Assembly: GCA_039188505.1 (NCBI GenBank)
Contig: JBCCZC010000375.1
Span: 1 to 5,920, forward strand
DNA length: 5,920 bases
Origin: JBCCZC01 sp039188505
GTDB lineage: Bacteria; Pseudomonadota; Gammaproteobacteria; Xanthomonadales; SZUA-38
Reading direction: 5' to 3'
Shown piece after piece: positions 1-5,920 of the stretch (position 1 is its first letter; each line of letters starts with the position of its first letter). The notes beneath the pieces are model-generated. The model did no database searches, had not been told where the DNA came from, and saw only the letters and a list, made by a program, of their open reading frames with translations. Both the position numbers and the translations under genes were made by a program.

Positions 1-172
1 AACCGACGTCGGCGCCGTCGACAGGCATCGCTTCGTCGAACTCTCCGGGCAACGCATCACCCCGCAGGAAGAAGAAGCCGATGCAGGGAGCCGGACTTCA
101 GGCCTGGCGCTTGCACTGCTTCTGCTGACACTGGTCGCAGCGATGCTCTTGGGGCGGCGACGCAGAACGTAG
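1..172 (+). CDS. C-terminal end of a membrane-anchored protein, probable fourth copy of the tandem family (5' truncated)
   Basis: The reading frame is open from the window edge (first full codon at position 2) to TAG at 170-172, giving 56 visible residues. They comprise a short stretch RHRFVELSGQR, an acidic linker (PQEEEADAG), a hydrophobic segment of about 20 residues starting at LALALLLL, and a terminal GRRRRT. This linker, single membrane helix and basic tail is the layout at the end of the three following genes. FVEL also lines up with their juxtamembrane LLEI, MIEL and MIDL. The Cys-containing domain that would prove the relationship lies outside the window, so membership of the family is inference. 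The Arg cluster after the helix predicts a cytoplasmic C-terminus. It is followed by 111 bases without a gene before the next start, so it may or may not share a transcript with the downstream genes. Confidence 0.7.
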   Translation, partial: TDVGAVDRHRFVELSGQRITPQEEEADAGSRTSGLALALLLLTLVAAMLLGRRRRT

Positions 173-283
173 GAAAAAGGACGGTTAGAAAGCCCCAGCG
201 GCCTCCTCGCAGACGGGGCGGCGCCCCTTGCACCGATGACCTGGACTGGTCGCCCCTGGAGGTGTCGCTGCTAGACTCCAGAC

Positions 284-1471
284 ATGAGACGGAACTGCTT
301 TGTCCTGCTCGGAGTTTTCCTGGCGACAGATCTGCTCGCCCAGGAATGGTCTGAAGCCGAGCGGATCTGCATCGCAACCGCGGAGCGGATCATCACCGAA
401 CATCCCGGCTTCGACCTCGCGCTCGTCCAGCGGATGGCAACGAGTTCCGAGCCCGCCGACCGGCTCGCTCTCGCGTTTCTCGAATCGGCCGTGGGCCTTG
501 ATGGTGAAACGGAATCGGTTCCGGGGGCGAACTACGCAGCCCTTGCCGGCGTGCTCGAGGGCGCACCGGACGACCCTATCGTGCTGGCGTACGCCACGAG
601 CCTCTGCGGCCCCGAGCGCGCCTTCGAGTGGTGTCCGGAAGACCTTGCGCCGCGCTGGCTCGCGGCCGACCCGATGAATCGCGACGCGTGGCAGGTTGCA
701 GCCGCGTCGGCGTTCACCCGCGGTGACGTCACCGAAGGCTTCGAGGCCCTCGGCCGCGCCAGTTCGCTCCCGACGACCACGGGTTTCGGCACCGCCATGG
801 CCATCGTACTCAATGCCGTGAGCGCCCACGGCGCGCCCACCGAGGACGACCTCGTGGTCGCGACCCACGCCGGCTTCGCCGCCGATCTCGCCCGAATGCC
901 GTACTGGCGGCCCATCGTCGAGGCCTGCCGGAACGCGTCGCCGGAGCAGGCTTCCGTATGCGTCGATTACTTCGAGGCGACCGGGACCGATGAGCGCGCC
1001 TCGATCATGGACGCATTGATGGCCCGGGGCGTGCTCGACGACCTGGATCGCCGCGGCGTCCCTGTCCCGGCCGAGACGCTCGCGCGAGTAAGAGCCTCAG
1101 CCGAGCAATCGGAGATCGCTCGAGGCGACATGGAATCCCTGAACTGCGGCATCCTCCGGGACCCCATCGCGACCGTCCACGCCATGCGCGACTACGGCGA
1201 AATCGGCATGCTGCTCGCTTCGAGAAGGGCTGCGGCCGACCGCTCCGGCGAGGCCTTCGAGTCCCCAATCGATCCGCTGCTCGAAATCTCTGCCGACGAT
1301 TCCCGACAGTCGGGCGCGGTCGCGCGGGACGCTGGCGATGACGCCTCCGAAACACCGGCCGACCGGGTCGCCGAATCGGAGACGAATGGTGCGCTACCGG
1401 ACGTCCCCATCCTCCTGCCGATCATTCTTGCCATCGCGGCCCTCTGGCTCTGGCGAAATCGACGCGGATGA
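284..1471 (+). CDS. Signal-peptide, six-cysteine, TPR-like protein with C-terminal membrane anchor (tandem paralog 1)
   Basis: 395 residues; no named family recognised. Residues 1-19 form a signal peptide (MRR start, hydrophobic core, predicted cleavage after LLA-19). The mature domain has six cysteines: C29, C108, C117, C215, C226, C288. Motifs shared with the next two genes are DRLALAF (59-65), DPIVL (97-101) seven residues before C108, CPEDLAPRWLAADP (117-130), and C288-x4-DPI-x9-GEI. Residues 128-160 look like one TPR helix pair (DAW, GD, then A-rich helix). A charged linker (about 320-372) precedes a membrane helix at about 374-390 and the tail RNRRG. Expected topology is periplasmic domain, one helix, short cytoplasmic tail. 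An in-frame TAG at 272-274 fixes ATG 284 as the earliest start. No good Shine-Dalgarno sits at normal distance; GGAGG at 258-262 is 21 bases away. The stop overlaps the next start (ATGA). Function is unknown; a scaffold or binding subunit is a guess from the helical-repeat look. Confidence 0.9.
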   Translation: MRRNCFVLLGVFLATDLLAQEWSEAERICIATAERIITEHPGFDLALVQRMATSSEPADRLALAFLESAVGLDGETESVPGANYAALAGVLEGAPDDPIVLAYATSLCGPERAFEWCPEDLAPRWLAADPMNRDAWQVAAASAFTRGDVTEGFEALGRASSLPTTTGFGTAMAIVLNAVSAHGAPTEDDLVVATHAGFAADLARMPYWRPIVEACRNASPEQASVCVDYFEATGTDERASIMDALMARGVLDDLDRRGVPVPAETLARVRASAEQSEIARGDMESLNCGILRDPIATVHAMRDYGEIGMLLASRRAAADRSGEAFESPIDPLLEISADDSRQSGAVARDAGDDASETPADRVAESETNGALPDVPILLPIILAIAALWLWRNRRG

Positions 1472-2790
1472 GTCGAGCCGCCGCATGGATGCGTTGCCCT
1501 CAATCACGGCCCGGAGGGCGACCACAGCCAAGCCCGCTGCTGGCGCTTCTCCTGATTTTCCCTCTCCACTTGCCTGCGCAGGATAGCGGGGAGTACCCGC
1601 GCACCCGGGAAGATCTGCTGGCCTGGATCGAGTCGGACAAGGTGATGCTCGAATGTGAGCGGAGGGCTTTTCGGACGCATGCGGACTGGTTGCTGACAGA
1701 ACAGCCGACTGGGGGCGTCGTCGATGTGTTGACCGACGATGTCGAAGCCATGCTGATGGCCAGCGATCATGCCCAGGATCGACTGGCTCTCGCTTTCCTT
1801 GGAATCATTGCTGACGAGCCGGAGCTCGCTGACCGCGCCATGGGCGAGGCACTCGCGTTGGGGCCTCGCGATCCGATCGTTCTGCGCTTCGCAACTGAAC
1901 GATGCAACATGAACACGACACACCGGGACCGGCCCGTGTGGTGTGTTGACGACCTGGCCCGTCGGTGGCGCGACGCTGCTCCGAACGAGATCGAACCCTG
2001 GCTATGGGTTGCCCGGGACGCAGACCGGGAGGGCAACGCCGATGCGGCCTACCAGGCCATCTTCGGCGCGGCGGAAGCGACGGAGATTCAGAGCTACTTC
2101 ACCCCCCTCGGCGTCACCATGAACGCAATGGCCGCCCACGAGGCCCTCCCTCATCCGCTCCTCCTCAACCAATGGTGGATCGATTTTCTCGGGATTGGGG
2201 CCGCGATGGCTTTCCCCGGCGTCAACGACCTCTGCGGTTTCGGTCCCTTTGAGGTCGGGGAGGCGTGCCTGGCGATCGCGCAAACCCTCGCAGAGCATCC
2301 CCAGGGCTCCTATGTAGAGCGCGTCACCGCGGTGGGGTACGTCCGACGCGTCGGCCGAACCGGTCGGACCATTGACCCGGACATCGAAGCGCTCGTTGAA
2401 GCATCGTTTGCGGAGGCGCAGGCAACACTCAACGAAGCCCAGTTCAACGACCCGCGCCGCTGCGGCATGCTCGAGGACCCCATCGGCACCGTCCGCACGC
2501 TGCTCGAACATGGCGAGATCGAGGGTCTGACGCGTTTGATGCGGGCCCAGGAGAGACGAGCCGTGGACCGACCGCCGGCTGATCGACCACCCGACCGCGA
2601 TGTCCACGAGATGATCGAGTTGCGCGCAGATGAGCCTCGGAACAAGGCGGGCACGTTACCGCTCTCGGAGGTCAAAGGAGCCGTACAACTCGAGGCCGAG
2701 GGCGCCGGGATTCTGGAAAAGGTCGGAACGCCGATGCTGTTGCTTGTTCTGGCGATCGGCGGATTCGCCTTGTGGCGTCTCAGCCGATGA
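1468..2790 (+). CDS. Signal-peptide, six-cysteine, TPR-like protein with C-terminal membrane anchor (tandem paralog 2)
   Basis: 440 residues from ATG 1468, whose ATGA overlaps the previous stop. A second in-frame ATG (codon 8, 1489) would remove part of an unusually long, Arg/Pro-rich n-region; neither start has a clear Shine-Dalgarno, and translational coupling favours 1468. The hydrophobic core is about 23-33, with predicted cleavage after LPA-37. Six mature cysteines, C63, C146, C159, C256, C267 and C332, match paralog 1 in order and approximate spacing. Shared motifs are DRLALAF (104-110), DPIVL (135-139) seven before C146, WCVDDLARRW (158-167), and C332-x4-DPI-x9-GEI. Residues about 168-205 are TPR-like. 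The linker (about 361-420) contains a Pro/Asp/Arg-rich part (VDRPPADRPPDRD) and MIEL near the anchor. The membrane helix is about 422-436, with tail RLSR. It is the longest of the three, mainly through its N-terminus and linker. Function is unknown. Confidence 0.9.
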   Translation: MSRAAAWMRCPQSRPGGRPQPSPLLALLLIFPLHLPAQDSGEYPRTREDLLAWIESDKVMLECERRAFRTHADWLLTEQPTGGVVDVLTDDVEAMLMASDHAQDRLALAFLGIIADEPELADRAMGEALALGPRDPIVLRFATERCNMNTTHRDRPVWCVDDLARRWRDAAPNEIEPWLWVARDADREGNADAAYQAIFGAAEATEIQSYFTPLGVTMNAMAAHEALPHPLLLNQWWIDFLGIGAAMAFPGVNDLCGFGPFEVGEACLAIAQTLAEHPQGSYVERVTAVGYVRRVGRTGRTIDPDIEALVEASFAEAQATLNEAQFNDPRRCGMLEDPIGTVRTLLEHGEIEGLTRLMRAQERRAVDRPPADRPPDRDVHEMIELRADEPRNKAGTLPLSEVKGAVQLEAEGAGILEKVGTPMLLLVLAIGGFALWRLSR

Positions 2791-3977
2791 TCCATCCGGT
2801 ACGCCAGCTCGTCCTCGCGGTGGTTTCGATCTTGCTGATCACGCCCGTTCAGGCGGACGTTACGGATTGCCTCGGCGATCCGACCGACGGCCAGTACATG
2901 GACCACCCGGTCATGCAGGCCTTTCTCGAACGCCTGCGGGCCAGTGATCATCCGGAGGACCGTCTGGCCTTGGTCTTTATCGACATGCAAGCTGATGCGG
3001 GTCGGGAACTGACTCGCACCCAGGTGGCCTCGCTAGTGTCGGACTATCCCGATGACCCCATAGTGCTGCGCTGGACGCAATCCCTGTGCCGATTCCTCAA
3101 CGACTGTCCCGACGACCTGACCGAACGCTGGGTAGCCGCTGATCCAAACAACCTCAACGCGTGGCTGGCGCTGGCCGACGAATACGTTGATGCCGGCGAT
3201 CGCGATGCCGCAGCAGGCGCCCTCATCGCCGGAAGGCATGCGCGGAACGACAGAGCGTGGGGGGAGTTAGGCGCCGTCTTCATAAACGCGTTCGTCGCCC
3301 ACGGTGGAACCGTGGACAACGGCTGGTTGACCGGGATGCTGGTCAGCGCAATGGGATTCGAGGCGGGAACGGTAACTGGCAAGCTATTCCTGCTTCCCCT
3401 TTGCGCCGAGGCACCCTCCGGCGACACGCTCGCGTCAGCCTGCCTGGATGTCGCGATCACCCTCGCGGAGGATCGTGCCACGGTCGCAGGCACCGGAGAG
3501 GCACAGCTTCTGGCCCGCGAAATGACCGATGCCGGGCACGAGATCCCGGTCGAGGTACGAGCGCGGTTGGATTCTGCCTACGCGGATGCGCGCGATAACG
3601 AATGGTCCTACCGCGTAGATCCGGACGCCGACCTCCTCGGCTGCTACATCCGAGAAGACCCGATCCAGTGGACGAGGCTTGTGCTCGACCAGGGCGAAGT
3701 CGCCGCACAAGCGGCGTTCGCGGACTCGCTTTCGCGCCGCCCCCCAGCACGAGATCCAGTCGACCGGTCGGACTTCCGAATGATCGATCTCGGTCGAGGG
3801 CACCGCCGCGCTGCGAGGCAGGAAATCGGCGCAGAACACGCGCCGCCCGACGCCGCATCGCAGGACCCGCGAGCTCGGGCGACCGGGTACGTCCAGCTCG
3901 TCGGCGCCGTGGGACTTGCGGTGGTCCTGCTCCTTGGGCTTGGCGCCCGCCTACTCGGGTCGAATCGCTCGGACTGA
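2787..3977 (+). CDS. Signal-peptide, six-cysteine, TPR-like protein with C-terminal membrane anchor (tandem paralog 3)
   Basis: 396 residues from ATG 2787, which overlaps the paralog 2 stop as ATGA exactly as in the previous junction. An in-frame GTG at 2772 is possible but would add five residues ahead of a compact signal peptide, so I prefer 2787. The signal peptide is residues 1-23 (cleavage after VQA). The six cysteines C28, C101, C107, C206, C219 and C286 are the only ones in the protein. Shared motifs are DRLALVF (58-64), DPIVL (90-94) seven before C101, CPDDLTERWVAADP (107-120), and C286-x4-DPI-x9-GEV. NAWLALADEYVDAGDRDAA (124-142) is the clearest TPR-like helix pair of the family. The linker (about 317-366) carries MIDL, and the membrane helix is about 368-390. 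The tail GSNRSD is less basic than in the other copies, so anchor orientation rests mainly on the signal peptide. It is probably the last gene of the operon; I see no intrinsic terminator before position 4060. Confidence 0.9.
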   Translation: MIHPVRQLVLAVVSILLITPVQADVTDCLGDPTDGQYMDHPVMQAFLERLRASDHPEDRLALVFIDMQADAGRELTRTQVASLVSDYPDDPIVLRWTQSLCRFLNDCPDDLTERWVAADPNNLNAWLALADEYVDAGDRDAAAGALIAGRHARNDRAWGELGAVFINAFVAHGGTVDNGWLTGMLVSAMGFEAGTVTGKLFLLPLCAEAPSGDTLASACLDVAITLAEDRATVAGTGEAQLLAREMTDAGHEIPVEVRARLDSAYADARDNEWSYRVDPDADLLGCYIREDPIQWTRLVLDQGEVAAQAAFADSLSRRPPARDPVDRSDFRMIDLGRGHRRAARQEIGAEHAPPDAASQDPRARATGYVQLVGAVGLAVVLLLGLGARLLGSNRSD

Positions 3978-4045
3978 ACGCAGACTTCCCGATCGAGCTG
4001 TGCACTTTTCCCGCTGGCGGCATTGAAACAGGTATCGCCATCCTC

Positions 4046-4050
4046 AGGAG
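4046..4050 (+). promoter_or_regulatory. Ribosome binding site for the interrupted membrane-protein gene
   Basis: AGGAG lies nine bases before ATG 4060. It is the best Shine-Dalgarno match on the + strand of this window. It shows that translation is set up for the long frame beginning at 4060, whereas the downstream ATG at 4267 has no such site. This makes the TAG at 4156 a true interruption rather than upstream noise. Confidence 0.7.
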
Positions 4051-4059
4051 CTCATCACC

Positions 4060-4884
4060 ATGCCCTACCGTCACGCCCACTGGTACGTCCTCGCGCTGCT
4101 GCCGCTGACCGTGATCGCCTTCTGGCCCAGCTACTTCGGCCAGCTCGGGGAGGCGTAGGTTGCCCATCACCTGCACGGTCTGACAGGTACCGCGTGGCTG
4201 CTGCTGGTTGCCGGCCAGTCCTGGTCGATTCACAACCGACGACGCCAGCTGCACCGACAGCTCGGCATGAGCGCCTTCGTGCTTGCGCCCCTGCTCGTCG
4301 CCGGCTTCGGCATGGCGACTCAGGCAGGGGCCGTGAAAGCGGCGAGCCAGCATCCGTTCTACGAGATGTTCGGCAAGGCGCTGCTGACCGCCGACGTCTG
4401 GCTGCTTTTCACCACGCCGCTGGTCCTGTTCCTTGCCTTCCGTTTCCGGCGGCAGGTCCGTGTCCACAGCGCCCTGATGCTGTCAACGCTCGTCGGTCTG
4501 ATGCCGCCGATGCTCTCGCGCCTCTATGCCGGCTTCATGCCCGGCATGACGGTGCGCGGGCCGGACACGCTCTACCGCTTCGAGTACTGCCTGTACGCCA
4601 GCATGGCGACCACGGTGGTTGCCGCACTCTGGCTCTACGCGCGCAATCGGAAGGACGGATGGCCGTGGCTCCTGGCCGCAGGCATCACGATCGGGTGCTA
4701 CGCCCTGTTTATGACCCTGGGTCAAACGAGCGCCTGGAGCGCCGCCGTGATTCCGATTACCGACACGCCCGCGTGGGTGGCAGCGAAAGCTGGCCTGGTC
4801 CTCGGCCTCGCCGCGTGCCTCGCGGGCTGGTACGGCACGGGCACCCGTCGAGGCGCACTCGTGGAACAGCCCGGAGCTGGCTGA
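4060..4884 (+). pseudogene. Predicted 8-helix membrane protein gene interrupted by an in-frame TAG at codon 33
   Basis: The frame from ATG 4060 to TGA 4882-4884 spans 274 codons and is broken only by TAG at 4156-4158 (codon 33). Before the stop comes MPYRHAHWYVLALLPLTVIA and the end of a first hydrophobic helix. Directly after it comes VAHHLHGLTGTAWLLLVAGQ, then SIHNRRRQLHRQLG, which reads as an uninterrupted family sequence. About eight membrane helices are predicted: codons 10-26, 42-57, 70-87, then roughly one each around LLTADVWLLF, MLSTLVGLMPP, ASMATTVVAALW, AAGITIGCYALF and VAAKAGLVLGLAA. The HHLHG...W...Q...H-R-LG pattern recalls uncharacterised DUF2306-like or cytochrome b-like membrane proteins; this is a resemblance only. 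A start at ATG 4267 would give 205 residues lacking the first two helices and having no ribosome binding site. It could be a recent nonsense mutation, a sequencing error (for example from TGG, CAG or GAG), or less likely readthrough. It converges on the lipoprotein gene, with stop codons 12 bases apart. Confidence 0.7.
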
Positions 4885-4902
4885 GGCAGTCGCCGGTCAG
4901 CC
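4879..4902. other. Small inverted repeat spanning the two convergent stop codons
   Basis: GGCTGA (4879-4884) and TCAGCC (4897-4902) are perfect complements, with an inner GGC/GCC pair around AGTC. The arms contain the TGA stops of the convergent genes on either strand. It could act as a weak two-way terminator, but there is no T-run on either side and the symmetry may simply reflect two convergent stop codons. Confidence 0.3.
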
Positions 4903-5439
4903 CGACTCGTCGATGGTGACCGGCGGGACGTCAACGTCCATGCCGGCCATGTAGTCGCTGAAGAGTTCCGGGCGGATGTCGCCCATGAGGTTGACGAGGA
5001 CCACCTCGTCGGGTTCGGAGACCATGACGACCATGCCGTCGATCTGATCTCCGGATTCCATGGCGACGAGGACGCGGACGAAGCCGTCATCCTCGCGAAC
5101 GGCGACCATCGGACTCCAGCCCGCCGCCTCGAGATCCTTCGCGGTGGCGTCGAGGCGGGCGTTGATGCGCTGGTTGTCGCCGTCGAGCTCGTAGATGTAG
5201 ACGCGTACGGCATCGAGGGCGCGCAGCACCTCCATGCCCTCTTCGTCTTCGTCGACGAACACGCGGGCGATCCGCAGCGGCAGCGGGCCTAGCGAGACGG
5301 CCATCACGTCGTCCGCCTCCCAGGACTTGGGCGAATCGAAGGGCGCATAACCGGCGTGGTGGCGCAGGTTACCGCTGATGCCGCAGCCGGTGAGCGCGAG
5401 TACGGCAATGAGGACGACGAGGCGAGTGAGCGGACGCAT
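4897..5439 (-). CDS. DUF4252-like outer-membrane lipoprotein
   Basis: 180 residues from ATG 5437-5439; GGGAG nine bases upstream selects this start over an in-frame ATG ten codons earlier (5469). The N-terminus MRPLTRLVVLIAVLALTGCG is a lipoprotein signal with lipobox L16-T-G-C19. Gly at position +2 rather than Asp predicts outer-membrane sorting. The mature part resembles DUF4252 proteins: an early SWEADDVMAVSLGPLPLRIA strand region (39-58), VRVYIYEL (78-85), a helix ending AAGWSPMVAVRED (105-117), VRVLVA (121-126), then DGMVVMVSEPDEVVLVNLMG (134-153) and DIRPELFSDYMAGMD (154-168). Length is normal for the family. The biochemical role of DUF4252 proteins is not established, so none is assigned. 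Family assignment is from recalled sequence character, not a search. The terminator upstream (5505-5540) implies its own promoter within about 65 bases, but I cannot point to convincing -35 and -10 boxes. Confidence 0.85.
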   Translation of the reverse strand: MRPLTRLVVLIAVLALTGCGISGNLRHHAGYAPFDSPKSWEADDVMAVSLGPLPLRIARVFVDEDEEGMEVLRALDAVRVYIYELDGDNQRINARLDATAKDLEAAGWSPMVAVREDDGFVRVLVAMESGDQIDGMVVMVSEPDEVVLVNLMGDIRPELFSDYMAGMDVDVPPVTIDESG

Positions 5440-5448
5440 GGCTTTGGT

Positions 5449-5453
5449 CTCCC
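5449..5453 (-). promoter_or_regulatory. Ribosome binding site of the lipoprotein gene
   Basis: On the minus strand GGGAG is followed by nine bases (ACCAAAGCC) and ATG 5437-5439. This decides the start at 5439 rather than the more upstream in-frame ATG at 5467-5469, which would also spoil the lipoprotein signal by adding a charged extension. Confidence 0.7.
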
Positions 5454-5504
5454 GGGATCTGAAGCCCATACGGTCGACGGCGCCCGAGAGTTACAGGCGT
5501 GCGC

Positions 5505-5540
5505 AAGAAAGGTCACGCCGGCATCGCTGCCGGCGTGACC
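5505..5540 (-). terminator. Intrinsic terminator of the PPC-domain protein gene
   Basis: A perfect inverted repeat, 5511-5523 against 5528-5540 (13 pairs counting the inner A-T), closes on a four-base loop. Read on the minus strand the loop is GCGA, a GNRA-type tetraloop, and the stem is followed by TTTCTT (5510-5505). It starts 20 bases after the stop of the PPC-domain gene, in the right place and direction. On the + strand no gene ends nearby and there is no T-run after the hairpin, so the minus assignment is clear. Confidence 0.85.
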
Positions 5541-5560
5541 CTCACCCACGTCCCTGCCGA

Positions 5561-5920
5561 TCAGTCGTAGAAGCGGACTCGGACCTTCAGGCCGTTGAAT
5601 GCCTCGTACGCATTCACGCGGATATACCAGCGACCGGTTGCGGGACGCCTCACGATGACCCGTTCGGTATTGCCGACGAGGAACGGAGCGTAGTCGTAAT
5701 CCTCGGTGGTCGGCTGCCGCTCGTGGGCAACGTAGAGATCAGCGTCACCGCTGCCCTTCCAGGTATCGAACCGGACACGGCTCAGGCCCGCCGGGACGTC
5801 CACGGCGAAGTCGAGGTACTGCCCCTGGCCTGCCGAGAGACCCGTGACCGGAACATCGTCGACGAGCAGCGTCACGTCGGGCCCGGCATCGCACTGGCCG
5901 GGATCGGTGTCACCGCCACC
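5561..5920 (-). CDS. C-terminal PPC domain of a secreted protein, probably an extracellular protease (5' truncated)
   Basis: The minus-strand frame runs from the window edge to TGA at 5561-5563, giving 119 visible residues with no start codon needed inside the window; a GTG at 5873-5875 is internal. The first 15 residues (GGGDTDPGQCDAGPD) are a Gly/Asp/Pro linker. The rest matches the bacterial pre-peptidase C-terminal (PPC) domain: YLDFAVDVPAG, VRFDTWKGSGDADLYVAHE, a PTTEDYDYAPF segment, GNTERVIVRRPATGRWYIRV and NAYEAFNGLKVRVRFYD ending the protein. Many members have a Cys pair around the YDC and GN-E-C positions; here these are Tyr and Val, so that disulfide is absent. PPC domains usually follow a secreted peptidase domain (often subtilisin-like or metalloprotease) and may be removed on maturation. 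The catalytic part is outside the window, so the enzyme class is inference. A strong terminator follows 20 bases downstream. Confidence 0.85.
   Translation of the reverse strand, partial: GGGDTDPGQCDAGPDVTLLVDDVPVTGLSAGQGQYLDFAVDVPAGLSRVRFDTWKGSGDADLYVAHERQPTTEDYDYAPFLVGNTERVIVRRPATGRWYIRVNAYEAFNGLKVRVRFYD

Noticed and set aside
215..227. GGGGC-GGC-GCCCC inverted repeat between the truncated gene and paralog 1 as a terminator
   Set aside because: The stem is only five pairs and no T-run follows, so it does not meet the pattern of an intrinsic terminator.
185..868. 227-codon minus-strand open frame antisense to paralog 1
   Set aside because: Composition is Arg/Gly-rich without recognisable domains, and the opposite strand has a signal peptide, motifs and anchor supported by two paralogs.
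2772..2786. GTG 2772 as the start of paralog 3
   Set aside because: ATG 2787 reproduces the ATGA overlap seen at the previous junction and gives a compact signal peptide; GTG has no ribosome binding site advantage.
2002..2990. Minus-strand open frames opposite paralogs 2 and 3
   Set aside because: They overlap each other and well-supported + strand genes and show no motifs; they are GC-driven shadows.
4023..4028. TTGAAA as a -35 box for the membrane-protein gene
   Set aside because: No -10-like hexamer lies 16-18 bases downstream; that position falls on the ribosome binding site.
3457..4467. Long minus-strand open frame of 336 codons
   Set aside because: It lies antisense to the end of paralog 3 and to the membrane-protein gene, is Arg/Gly/Pro-rich with no domain or signal, and is the kind of shadow frame expected in GC-rich DNA.
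4023..4919. 298-codon + strand frame covering the interrupted membrane gene in another frame
   Set aside because: It starts at TTG without a ribosome binding site and is Arg/Ala/Pro-rich and non-hydrophobic. The membrane-helix pattern and AGGAG site belong to the frame of ATG 4060. It is a shadow, not a frameshifted continuation.

Overview
The window is GC-rich, densely coded bacterial DNA. Gene style (a DUF4252-type lipoprotein, a secreted protein with a PPC domain, high-GC codon use) suggests a gammaproteobacterium near the Xanthomonadales or Wenzhouxiangellaceae. That placement is inference from protein character; there is no rRNA or other marker gene to confirm it. I see no tRNA, rRNA, CRISPR array, insertion sequence or phage gene.

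Region A (1-3977, + strand) is the most interesting part. It holds the last 56 codons of one gene, then three complete genes (284-1471, 1468-2790, 2787-3977) joined by ATGA stop/start overlaps. All three complete products share one architecture: signal peptide, Cys-containing alpha-helical (TPR-like) periplasmic domain of about 290-330 residues, charged or Pro-rich linker, and one C-terminal membrane helix with a short, mostly basic tail. Each predicted mature domain contains exactly six cysteines at alignable positions, plus shared motifs DRLAL, DPIVL-x6-C and C-x4-DPI-x9-GE[IV]. The truncated first gene ends with the same kind of linker, helix and Arg tail, so it is probably a fourth copy. 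I recognise no named family. The layout suggests co-translated paralogous subunits of an envelope complex anchored in the inner membrane.

Region B (4060-4884, + strand) encodes a predicted 8-helix membrane protein. It has a good ribosome binding site, but an in-frame TAG interrupts codon 33. It is either a recently inactivated gene or a sequencing error.

Region C (4897-5920, - strand) converges on region B. It contains a DUF4252-like lipoprotein gene (4897-5439) and, upstream of it, the 3' end of a gene whose product ends in a PPC domain, typical of secreted proteases. A strong hairpin terminator (5505-5540) separates these two genes, so the lipoprotein is probably transcribed on its own.
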